64,000 nt of DNA from Symbiodinium natans (lineage: Eukaryota > Sar > Dinophyceae > Suessiales > Symbiodiniaceae), in contig CAJNDS010000042.1 in the NCBI GenBank assembly GCA_905221605.1, forward strand, positions 43,501-107,500. The letters are read 5' to 3'. Positions 33,470 to 43,819 of this stretch are shown one piece after another. Below the pieces are notes generated by a model that saw only the letters and a program-made list of their open reading frames with translations, did no database searches and was not told where the DNA came from. The translations under genes and the position numbers were made by a program. How positions within the stretch are numbered: position 1 is the stretch's first letter; each line of letters starts with the position of its first letter.

Positions 33470-34195
33470 TTAGAAGAAGAGCACCGACACTCCCGGGGAC
33501 AAAAAGTACAAAAGTTCGTGGGGGGCCGAATTCCCTTGGGGGTCAAAAAGACGCCAACCACTGGAAGATTCGGCTTTGCACGCGTGTTGAACTTGGGGGC
33601 CAAAAGACCCAGCTGATGCTCATGATGCTCAACCCCAAAATCGCTAACCCATAATACTAATAGACTAACCCCCGGCACCCAGCCGCAGGGTTGACCCTAA
33701 AACCTAAACCCCCCCTAAACATCCCTAAACCATGTGCTTTTATTGATCCGTTGCGGTGGGCAACCCCCCCCCCAGAAGAGGCCTGAAGAGGCCACGAGAG
33801 GCCGGAATTCGCGCGAACCCACAGGGGGAGCATCGAAATGCAACGGAATTCGCGCGAAACCACAGCGGCAGCATCGAAACGCAACGGAATTCGCGCGAAA
33901 CCACAGCGGGAGCATCGAAACCAAGGCCCCGTCCCACCGCCGCGCGCGCCGTTGCGGTCAGCAACCAATTCCTTTACCCTGAAGGTAAGAACCCCATTGT
34001 GCAAGCACTGTTTGGGGAACAAATGTCACGTCGAAGGCTCTCCATGCGACTCCTGTGGCTTCTCTCCCCAGTCCACGCGGGACACCGTCCGCGGACCGCA
34101 CGCAAACATTCCGCAAGAACAGCTGAACATCAACACGCGCCCGAAACACAGTCGCGCACCAGGAACTAGTAGTCAGAGATTCCAAAGCCTCCGAC
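33470..34195. other. No gene resolved; 41-bp tandem repeat inside
   Basis: Overlapping frames on both strands come from the short tandem repeat at 33805-33925. A minus-strand frame near 34100-34200 might be a 3' exon of the TRM13-like gene, but its phase does not fit the last resolved exon. Confidence 0.4.
33805..33925. repeat. Three-copy 41-bp tandem repeat
   Basis: Units start GAATTCGCGCGAA at 33805, 33846 and 33887, exactly 41 nt apart. They differ at only a few positions. Confidence 0.93.
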
Positions 34196-34379
34196 ACTAA
34201 CAAAGATTATGCGTATGAACCGTATGAAGAGATGTCTCACATGTGTCCCGGCCATGGACACTGACCAATGGAGCGCAAAGAGTGTTCACGTGGCAAAATA
34301 TGCGTGGACACTGCAGGGAAGGCAGATGGTCCCACAGATGGTTTAGTGGGAGGGGAGGGGGCAGTATGTTGGAGCGCAC

Positions 34380-35190
34380 TTGCAACTTCTGTTTGTTTCT
34401 GCGCTTGCTTTCCAAACCCTCTAGCCTGCGCTCCTCAAGATACTGAATCTTCGAGTGACAGCACGGAGCAATGAGGATGGCATCCACCGAGGTGGATGCC
34501 AAGGTCTGGAGCAGCGCATCGGTCGCAGCACCACATAGATGCTTGGCTACGACACAGACACGCCCAGAGTGCCCAGATCTCAGGCTTTGGATCTTCTCAA
34601 GCACCCGCGAAGAATCACGCACATCCAGCACGACCCGCTCGGTGTCGACACGGTCGAAGCCACCGATGCCGGCATTGATCTCAAGGGTTGTCAAAGTACA
34701 GCCAGGCATGAGCTCCTGAAGTACCTGATGTCACATAAAGAAAAGAAGACACAACAAAGGCAGCAAACACTATAAAGCCACTAATGCTTGCAGATGCGAA
34801 GTCGAAGGAGCCGAGTGGCCCGACCAAGGAGGCCTTTCCCAGCACCCACTTCCACGATGTGTGCAAAGGGCCCACGTGCCAAGACCTGTCGGCAAAGACT
34901 CTCCACCTGCTGGCCATGTCTGCCCAAATAAAGATCGCAAAGGTCGATGCAGTCTGGGTGTTCTCTGAGAAGCTGAAACACGACCGAGGCTACGCGGGTG
35001 TCGGGGCCATCTGCAACCTGGCAAAGGCAACTTCCTGGTCATGTCATGAAACCCCCTTGCAACGACTCCAGCATCTGCCACTTTCTCTATCATCCATCTG
35101 TGTGCTTTGGTTCATGCTTTTGCGTGCCTTTGCTGGCGGCAGCTGCTTGACGCTATCATGCAACTTGGCAAGCAGATCCGGCCAGGAATG
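34380..35190 (-). CDS. TRM13: TRM13-like tRNA 2'-O-methyltransferase (partial model)
   Basis: Resolved exons: one ending at 35128 ('LLAKLHDSVKQLPPAK'), 34820-35017 (66 codons) and 34380-34724 (115 codons), all joined in phase 0; donors GC, GC, GT. The SAM-binding motif is 'HIVEVGAGKGLLG'. An acidic strand follows ('VVLDVRD'), then 'CVVAKHLCGAATDALL', the signature 'SKHLCGxATD' of the TRM13 family, and 'LIAPCCHSKIQYL', matching its CCHH-type motif. Known TRM13 enzymes methylate the 2'-oxygen of ribose 4 in the tRNA acceptor stem. The N-terminal zinc fingers and the usual C-terminal 'tSWA' segment were not placed, so 5' and 3' exons are missing from the model. A frame near 35190-35280 with several Cys and His could include the N-terminal finger. 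The gene lies just downstream of the MORN gene, same strand. Confidence 0.72.
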
Positions 35191-35355
35191 GTGACCACAG
35201 GGGTTGCAGTTCGAGTCCGCGTGACATGCAGCGGAGGCATACCCAGACTCCATGGAACAGCTACGCACATGCAAAGCAGCGGAGCGGATCCTTCCTGCGG
35301 GGATTGAATTGAACACGACTGGCTGCAACAGGAATTTATGTGAAGTGCTTTGGGG

Positions 35356-35385
35356 TATAGGGTTTAGGGTTTCGGGCTTAGGATG
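35356..35385. repeat. Short telomere-like tract (TTTAGGG variants)
   Basis: GGGTATAGGGTTTAGGGTTT followed by CGGGCTTAGG: about two good TTTAGGG units with decayed flanks. It lies in the intron or 3' flank after exon 35433-35503 of the MORN gene. Confidence 0.75.
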
Positions 35386-35432
35386 GCTGAAGATTCCTGC
35401 TGTGCATAGCCAACAAGCTTTGCATAGCCAGC

Positions 35433-36660
35433 CTTGGGCAGGTCGCTTACCCATTCTCCGACGAAGACCTTCCCGCTCTCGGCATAAAAGTAGGAGCCGC
35501 TACCTTCTCTCATGTCCTGGCAGGAGGCCACTCTGCCCGGCTCTGCCCTGCAACTGTACACAATAAAGTGACGTTCAACTGAAGAGCGCACGTTGAGCCA
35601 AAAGCCCTCGTAGCAGTCACCATTCGCCTGGCAACATCCGCACATGGTCCAACGGTGGGAACTCCGGTCCAGTTATCGTCCGATGTTTATGTCTGGCTCC
35701 CTTACGGCCCCCTCAGAGGCTACTGGGCTACAGTTCACCCGCAGCCTTCGTCAAGGTCCCCTGCCCAGATCGAAGGCCATTGCTCCACTCGCCTATGTAC
35801 AGATCGCCTGAGAAGAGTCTGCAAGGCAATGATGGCCGTGGAGCTGCACGCAGTGCCGCAGTGAGGGGAGGACCGTTGCTATATCGCAGCAATCCCTGGC
35901 CATTCATCTTGCCCTGCACAGGTCTTGCTCACAATGTGAGCCTTGACGCAGGGCACACCACTGCCTGGGTCCAGTCTCCCTGGAAGAACTGCCCGTCTTT
36001 GAAGAAGCACGTGCCACGACCTACGCACAGTCAGTGGCTCTAAGCAACCTGCATGAAGCATCACGAAGCTGACACAATGCCTAACTGAGCCAGCTGAGCC
36101 AAAGGCCATGTCGTTTGTCGTTCTTCCAGCCGCCGACATAAAGCTTGCGAAGCTTTTTCGCCTCCGTGTCCCAAGCACCCAATCACTGCAACCAGCAGGT
36201 CCAACGAGGATCAGCCTTGCCAAACGGCACCCAGAGCGTCCCCTCGCCATTCCTGCTAGCGGACAATGCACTTCACACTGGTTCTGGTGGTGGGTTCTGT
36301 CTCGGGCTCAAGCCGCATGCCGTTCGCCCATTGGCCCTCGTACTTCTGGCCGTTCGGGAAAACCTGTAGCCGATTGTCTACATTTAGGTCGCGTGCAGCC
36401 CCCTCCATCTCACAAGCACTGACTCATGTGTACAGGTTGGCAGCCTGCACGCCATAGCCGTTTTTCTGGTTGTCTTAGCTCTTGCAAGGTGCCATCATGA
36501 GTCTGCAGCATCTGGAGTTCAGCGTGTCCAAAAAACTCACACTGTCCCAACATGCCGGCCGAGCAGCTATCCCACTCGCCCTGGTAACTAGCTCCTTTTT
36601 CTACCTCCCCAGTCTTGGAACCATCCTGCGACAAGGTGCACCGAAAGCTTCGCAAGAAGA
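35433..36660 (-). CDS. MORN-repeat protein (multi-exon)
   Basis: At least eight MORN motifs (Y-x-G-x-W-x-N-x-x-x-G-x-G). Exons: about 36655-36568 ('GASYQGEWD'), 36445-36473 ('NQKNGYGVQ'), 36314-36363 ('GQKYEGQWANGMR'), 36216-36252 ('NGEGTLWVPFGK'), 36107-36161 ('LYVGGWKNDKRHG'), 35965-36020 ('RGTCFFKDGQFFQGDW'), 35874-35913 ('GKMNGQGLLRYSNG'), 35746-35807 ('LYIGEWSNGLRSGQG'), 35588-35627 ('NGDCYEGFWLNV'), 35433-35503 ('YFYAESGKVFVGEW'). Every junction keeps phase. Nine of ten donors are GC, one GT; one intron is only 54 nt. Exon 35433 probably joins a C-terminal exon near 35300. MORN proteins often sit at membranes, binding lipid or scaffolding cytoskeleton; this one's partner is unknown. The start upstream of 36655 was not resolved. 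Confidence 0.8.
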
Positions 36661-36833
36661 TCAGATCTCCATGTCAACAGCTGCTCTCGCACCCTCCCAG
36701 TCCTCTGCGATGATGTGTTTACCTACCTGCAGCATGCCCAGCATGGTCAGCATGCCAACCTAACAAGCCTCCTCTTGCATACTTTCCGTTATACTAAGTT
36801 GTAAATATTAAAGGCTATAATTCGTATGTATAT

Positions 36834-36955
36834 ATGAATATATATATATATGTATAGATATAGATATAGATATATATAGATAGATATAGATATATATAGA
36901 TATATATATAGATATATATAGATATATATAGATATATATATATATATATATATTC
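36834..36955. repeat. AT/GATA microsatellite
   Basis: About 120 nt of TATA, GATA and ATAG steps, ending in a pure TA run. The Ile/Tyr-rich frames in all three minus phases are repeat artefacts. Confidence 0.96.
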
Positions 36956-37690
36956 TGCATCCGGCATTTTGCCGTTCCAAGACCCGTACCCAGTAGATGG
37001 TCCCTCGCTGACCGGTCCTGAGCACTGGCGGATTGCCCGAAAAGCGTGCAGCATAGGTGAACAGTGGGGGGTAGTCGCTTTCGGGGTGGTTCCTGAACAT
37101 TTTGGGGGGTTCCTATAACAAAGATCAAGGTATTGTATTTGTGATCGTTGCATTCATCTAGTTATTTTAATGTGTGTGTGTGTGTTTTTTTTTTACTTTT
37201 TCTGGGGTGGGGGTGGTGCATTCAGAGAACCCCGATTTAGTTTGGGAAATGGCCATTTGTGTACGCTGAGCGAGTGCATGGCGTTTGATCACAAAACCTC
37301 GCCCCAAAACAATCGTGCAAGTCCCTAATAGACCATGATAAACCCATAGAAACCCCAAAAAAATTTCTCAAGACGACCTTTAGATCAATCCCCACATGAG
37401 AACCGCAAAAGGAAGAAGTTCGAGAGATCTCAAGAGCAGCGCCGGGGCCCCGACTTCATGGCTTTTCGATCGTGCTTCCTGCAGCCCAGTCTTTGGGAGA
37501 CGCCAAAGGCGCGGGAGGGGGGGGGGGGGGGGGGTGGTTTGAGGTAAGAGAAATCTGTGTTCAAGTGAGGCCCCCGGCTTCCAAAGAACTTCTGGTCTGG
37601 GCCTGGAGAAGACGGGGAGAGATGTGCAGGGAGACCGATTGCCCTCCATCCTGGGCTTCCCGCGCTCTCATGGTCGCCATGCTCACCTGC
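36956..37690. other. Intergenic; poly-G run at 37517-37534
   Basis: No supported exon. A GT/T tract lies at about 37170-37195, and a run of 18 G at 37517-37534. This probably separates the ELAPOR-like gene (3' end near 37.6-37.7 kb) from the MORN gene. Confidence 0.45.
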
Positions 37691-40600
37691 CTCTCTTCGG
37701 CAGGCTCATAGGCCGGGCCCTGCTCGCAGCAGGATGATACCGAAGGAGGGTCGACATGGAATCACTATGGAGTCCACGCCATGGAGTCACACCATGACCT
37801 TGGAGGACGGCGCGATCGAGGGCGACATCGGGGAGCCTGGATCCGCCATCCTTGGCTTCAGGGTTTCGCAGCCCCTTGAAACGGCATTTTCTCATGAGCC
37901 TGACAGGGCCGTTGCCCCCCAAGCTCCCGGCTGCGCAGTCAGCAGCAAGGCGGCACAAGCACCCCCGGTCACCAGCCAACTACCATTAACGACCAGTCCC
38001 TAGATTGATTGACTGGAGCCGAGACCTCCCGACACACGATGGCACATGGAAGCTCGAGTCAGCTCAGTGTCGCTCTCCTACTTGGCCCTTTCGGAGAACC
38101 TCATGCTAAGCCTTATACTTCTACATGTCTCGGACCTTCATGAAACTGATGTGCAAAGCCAATTATTGAGCGCCTACACCTCACTTACCTCCTGTCATCC
38201 ACTTGGGTTTACAAAGGAGAGTGGGCCATGCAAGCAAGAGGGTGTAGGCGTCAAACGTTGGCAACAGCCAATGCCCCCGCTTTTCACACTTGCGGGCTGT
38301 CAGGCACTCCGATGCTGGACGGCGCAACTCCATTGGCATGCGGCTCCTCCAAGACCATGTACCTTGAATAACGCCTGGGCGCAGAGAAGTGAAGGATGTC
38401 GGAGCGCATCGTACAAGTACTATGCCAAAGCTGAATTGCCCGCCTTCTCAGGAGCAGGACATAGCAGCTGAGACAACAGAGAATGCAGCCCACAAAGGCC
38501 CCCATCGCGACAAAAGCGAGGATGTTCACCACCTTCCATCCATCACAGTCAGCAGAGTCAAACATTCAAACACCACATCGGATCAAGCAACTTGTGTAAC
38601 TTTCACTCAGAATCCTGCTACTAGTATAGCAAGTTTCATCCCCATCCCTCCCTCAGACTCCGCGGCAAAGCGCCAAGGAACCCCAGGACACGGGCGCCAG
38701 AAATCTGGTGGTTTCGGAATGCCCCCCCTGCAACCGCTGGGCGCCACGTAGCTCACGCGCTGGCCTGCGGCAATCCCACGCGTCTCGTCTGATGATTCGT
38801 GCTGTCATTCGAAGAGCCCTAACCAAGGTTCGGCCTTTCACAGAATCGCACTGGTGGGGCACCGTCATCTCCCAGTCACCTGCCACTGAAGGGCAAGACA
38901 CCGGCAAGACAGATCCTAGACAGGGCTTAGATGGGCTTAGTGTTGTCCAAGGGGAGTTGAAGTCAAGTGAAGGCCAAAGGCAGACGAGGCACCCTCTTGG
39001 CATTGTGGACATGCCAAAGGCGTCGACCACTCCAATGCCAGGTCCTCGCAGCCACCTAAGCACATGGCTGAATTGCCGGACTCCAATACCCATAATAAAG
39101 GAAAATATTCCTTAAATCATAATAGGTATCCTTCTATGGTTTAAGGAATATTCCTTAATTCAGGGGTATAGTGGAGTCTCTGGGCCTAACCCTTGGGCCG
39201 ATGCCTGGAGTCTGCGGCCGCATGGCGCTGAGAAGCTTCATGTCCAGGTTGTCGCGTCGTGCGTCTGGATCACCTTGGAACGGTGCTTTGATGAGCTTTT
39301 TGAGTGCTTTTTGCAACCCTATGCCGCCTAATTATACCATAGACCTCCCGGAACCCTAAACAGTGGAAATCCCTGAGCAGTATACCTATACACCTCGACA
39401 TCGCCAAATGAAGATACACGCCCTACGCCTCTAGCTGCTCCCAGGAGGCAACTTAGAAGTATGTGAAGCTCCCGCCGGGTCCGCTGTCCCATCTGGTCCA
39501 ATGGCTCACATTGACCAACAAAGTTCAGCCAAAGGCCCGGAGGCTTGCCCTCGTTTGGCTTTATCTCACGCAGGGTTTCGGCAAAGGGCCGCAAGGCGGA
39601 GGGCGACGAGACTGTCGCGTCGCACGCATCGCCCTCGCTGCTGGCTCTTGGAGGTAAGACTTCCCAAACGTACGCTGCCGCAGCTGCAAACTGCTGCGAA
39701 ACGCCCGGGAATTGCTTGGGCTCGAGTAAGCTCATGTAGTAGGTCCGGTCCTATAACAGGGGATGCCAAGCAAACATAGTCACAAGCAGGCTGTGAGAGG
39801 GCTCCTCCGGTCCTCCACCTCGATAGCTCTGAGACCATTCACTTGTGAGGAGTTCCAGGCGGTCAGGATGGACTGGGAGCTCCACTGCAGCCTGCCGGCA
39901 CCCCCCAGGGTGACCAGCGGCTTGCAGAAGCTGGCCCCTGCACAGGGACCCATGAATTCGCCCAACGAGAAGCAAGAAGAAGACAACAAGCGCATATGGC
40001 ATGCATAAGCGCACGTAAGCGCAATATGAGGCGAGAGCCTGGGTCGCTGAAGGTTCCAGGACCACAGGGAGTGCAGGTGGCAGAACCCCGACCCCGATTG
40101 CCGCTGCTCGCACGCCCAGCAGGGCATCGGCTGCAGCCTGCAGAATCTGGGCAGCAGCATACGGCTGCAGGATAATCATAATACATCATAGTACAGTCCT
40201 CCCCAGTCTTGCCGACTCTTCCCTGCTTTCATCGTTTCCGGGACCTTCTTGGACAGGCTCGCCGCCGTCCATGGCCGTGCTCCATCCCGGTGGGCAGGGA
40301 TGGCACCTTGGTTTCCGGATTTTCCCGGTTCAGATTCCTCCCATAGTCATGTTTGCAGGAGAACCGGCCCCTGAAACGGCTGAAACGGGTGCACGAGGCA
40401 CACCGTGGAGTTTACCAGGCCGCGGCCCGGGGGACATGTTTGGCATGGCCCTGCTTGGCTGGCGCCTTTCAAGGTACGGAGCTGGCCCAGCTATTACAGA
40501 GCTCGCATTCGATGAGGCACGTAGAGAAGAGCACGTGATGGGCACATGCAAATAGCGGCACCTACAACATTGGTCACGGAGACATTCAAGAGCCGGAGGC

Positions 40601-43600
40601 CACTTCCCTCCTGCTGCAGGCTGGTGTCTGCCGCCTGCTCCTGTACACGACACGGCGCATTCCCAGCATTTTCAGCTGCGGCCCCAGCCCTTAAGAGAAG
40701 TGTCCTCCAACTTTGGACCAGTGTAGCGCCACACCCAAGTCACCCAATGCCATCCGGGCTCCATGCCTGGGGGGACTCCGATGCAAAATGGAACACCACA
40801 GAATCTCGCAGAATGATAAGGAGGTCGAGCAATGCGGACTGGACTGGGCTTTATGTTGAGGGCACGAATTACCCACATACGCCCACGTGGAAGACGCACA
40901 TTTCTTACCCAAACCTGCGTTGCAGCCGAGGCTCGCAACGAAAAATGCAAGCGCCCGTCCAGGAGAACCTGAGCCGCCATCCCTGAATTGGTGGACTGGA
41001 TGGAAATCTAGGCTGTGTGTTGGAGGCACTGCCACATTCAAGCGGGCTTTTCGATTTCTTTTAAGGGACTAGAACAAGAACGTCGCCCCGGTTTGCATTC
41101 AGGCTCGGAGATGCTGTCTGACTTTTACACTTGAAGCGATTGACAGGTTCCCAGGCTGGCCCCAGCAGCTAGCAGCGTGCCACTTGCTAAAATTCTTGGG
41201 CGGGCGGGGCCGCGGATTGGCGCCGTACAGCTTGTTTTTCGCACCATGCGACAGGACAGCTGCAAGTTGGTTGAAGGGAAGGGCACGGTATTGTCGGCGA
41301 CGGACAAGTTTGCAGTCTACTTGCCCTATCCGCTCAACACAACGCCGAGACCTGAACCGGCAGAAGTCAGTTTCTGCCCAAGCCACCACTTCTGGCTGTT
41401 GAGGTTCATGATCGACATACAGAGCACCCGCTGCCGACCAGGCTCCAGCAGGCTTCTCCTCTAATGTAAACTTCATCCGCCCCGGATTGGCCAAGGAAAC
41501 CTCAGATCGCAGACATCCCAGCCCAAGAAAGTTGAGAGTCATGCTGACCAGCGTCTGAGTGCACAGTAAAAAACATGCCCACAACCCACGGGTCCACCAT
41601 GCCCCCACCCTCGCGCCAGCTTCCTCCGGTCTCCGCCCCTGCTCACCCACGCTCCGGACCCTCGTATCTAGCTTTCATGGAGGCCCCGCGGCCCCCCTCT
41701 TCTCAAATATGCGTGCAGCACACGTCACGGAAAGCCATGGCAGACTCCACTCCTACACCCCAAGCCCCAGAACCATCCAGAACCATAGGCCCAAAACTGA
41801 AGCCGAGTCCTTGTCCTTAAGAAGGCCGCACGTGTTCCACACCTTCCTGGCCTCTGTACTCTCTTTGGTAAACTCCCCTTAACTCTATGTTCTCAGCTCC
41901 GGAAGGCTTCAAATACCAGAACCAACAGAACCAACCACAAGGGTTTTGCGCTTACTTAGGAGTTGGGGTGTGGAGATGCAAGCGCAAGAAGGTCTCAGCT
42001 TGGGCGAGCTGATTATCTCCATTCGGGCCAAGATGCATCCAGAGTCAACAGAGCTTGATCTGCCCTGGCTGAAAGCAGAGCCTTTCGAGGATTTTTGTGA
42101 AGTGCCCAGTTTGCTGTTTGGCAAAGGTTCGCATTCTTGGGCTGTGTGTGGGTTTGTGCCTCCGCTTCGGCGCCACCACCTCCAAGGAAGGCGGTTCCGA
42201 CCTCGACGGCGGAGCCATCCTGCGAGACAAAGCGTCCACGGAGCCACGGCAAGTCTGCAGAGGCTTCGTTCCAGCATGGACATTGCGAGCGGGCCACGGG
42301 TGCTAGCTGCCAGGAGTGTGACTGATCTTCGACGGAGGGTCGGCCTCGACGTCCACAACAGTTCAAGTGTCAAGATGTCTCAGGCCCTGCCAGGCTCCCC
42401 TTGGCATGCGGCCCCAGATCCAGGACGTAAAGTTCTCCGGGAACACCTCCCATCGGTTTACTTTCCTTGCGCTTCAGGGATGAAGGTCTCCGAAGTTGCT
42501 AAGACAGATGAAGCTGGAGTTGGCTAGAACATGCTAGAACGTCATGTTTCATCATACATGCAGGCAAAACACAAAACGGGCAGCGCAAACTTTGGCGCTG
42601 GACACGTTCGTGCAGGACGATTCACCTAAGCAACACCCACAGTGCAGGCTTGCGTGCGGCAAATCTGGGCCGTTGAGGTGCGGCAAGGAGACTTGACTTG
42701 GGGGGGGGCAGGGCTATATAAGTGGTTTTTGCGTGACAAGCGTTTGTGGCTTGCAAGTGAGTAAAAAGGCTGAGCCTCACTTCCACCTGGCCTGAGACCA
42801 TGTCTCGGACCTCTTAGGTATCGTAGAGTCGGTCTTCAGACCGCCTGCTGAGCCCCTGGAGAAGTCTGCTCACTTTCCCGTTCGATTGAAGATTGCAGCA
42901 GGCAGCAGTGCTTCAGCTGTCGCACAGTAGGAGTGTTTTCTGTTTTTGCTGTCGTGGCTTTGTTGTCGTCGTGGCCGGGGCGCGCCTAGTTTTGCAATTG
43001 GCTCTTGACTGTTGCTTCGAATGAAACGAATTAATGCAGGTATCAGTCCTGAAACAGTCTTCCTCTGTCGGTGCTGCGCGTTTCGGTGCTGCCAAGGGTT
43101 CAGCGTCCCAAACCGTCTGGAAAACATCTTGGCAGACTCAAGTTCGGTGCTTGAAACTACAATGCGAAGGTTTACAAGGGAATGACTTTAAGCCTGAATG
43201 CCCATGAGCAGCCCCCTGACGCTTGCTCCTTCAAGCCTCCTAAAAGGAGAGTCCGAGCCACGCAGGTGCCACCATTGGGCCTCCACCGAAATGGCTGACA
43301 GGGTGGGCACTGCCGAACCCTCAGCTGCACAGTGCTTTCAAGCTGCTTGCCGTGTCTTTAAAAAAAACTTTCGGCTCTTCACCGCGCCAATAGATCTGAC
43401 AAGCATCCTGTTGTTCGTCGTGATGCCAACCATTGCGTTGGCCGAAAGTGTCGTCTGGCAAGTCATGGGCTGCCGCCAGACCGCATGAACCATGGTTTTG
43501 TTTCCTCGGATTCACAGTCACACAAGCAGCTGTTGACTAGCATTGCAACAATGCACACACACAGGCACATGCACTGATCAAGAACCCCTGCATAATCACG

Positions 43601-43785
43601 TAATTTCGAGTGTATAGCGGATGAGTGGCATGTAAGTCTCCCCACATGCTTGTGAATGTCTTTCGGCAAAAGTGTAGCAACAAGCAGGCGTTGCGATGCT
43701 TCCGATAGAACTATATATATATATATACATACATACCAATCTTGGTGCCACAAGGGGCCCGCAACCGATCTAGATGCCCCTGACA

Positions 43786-43819
<34 letters not shown>

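Noticed and set aside
34100-34200. C-terminal TRM13 exon suggested by a 'TTSSWC' stretch
   Set aside because: The phase after the only AG acceptor does not match exon 34380-34724, so the resemblance may be chance.
35157-35235. Possible tRNA, with a TTCGAGTCC-like T loop and a TGGCAAGCAG A-box-like stretch
   Set aside because: The acceptor stem does not pair and the T stem has a mismatch; it also overlaps the TRM13-like coding region.
35588-35627. Spliced-leader relic (GGCTTTTGGCTCAA)
   Set aside because: It is part of a MORN exon (GFWLN codons) and differs from the dinoflagellate spliced leader outside TTTGGCTCAA.
36183-36185. In-frame TGA between two MORN-coding segments, suggesting recoding, selenocysteine or a pseudogene
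   Set aside because: A 54-nt GC-AG intron (36162-36215) removes it, keeps phase 0 and gives perfect MORN spacing, so no recoding is needed.
42711-42726. TATATAA box preceded by G runs, suggesting a plus-strand promoter
   Set aside because: Dinoflagellate promoters typically lack TATA boxes, no supported plus-strand gene follows, and the motif is expected by chance at this length.
43198-43488. Plus-strand 97-codon frame with a hydrophobic segment
   Set aside because: No motif, opposite to every supported gene, and no splice partner exons could be found on the plus strand.
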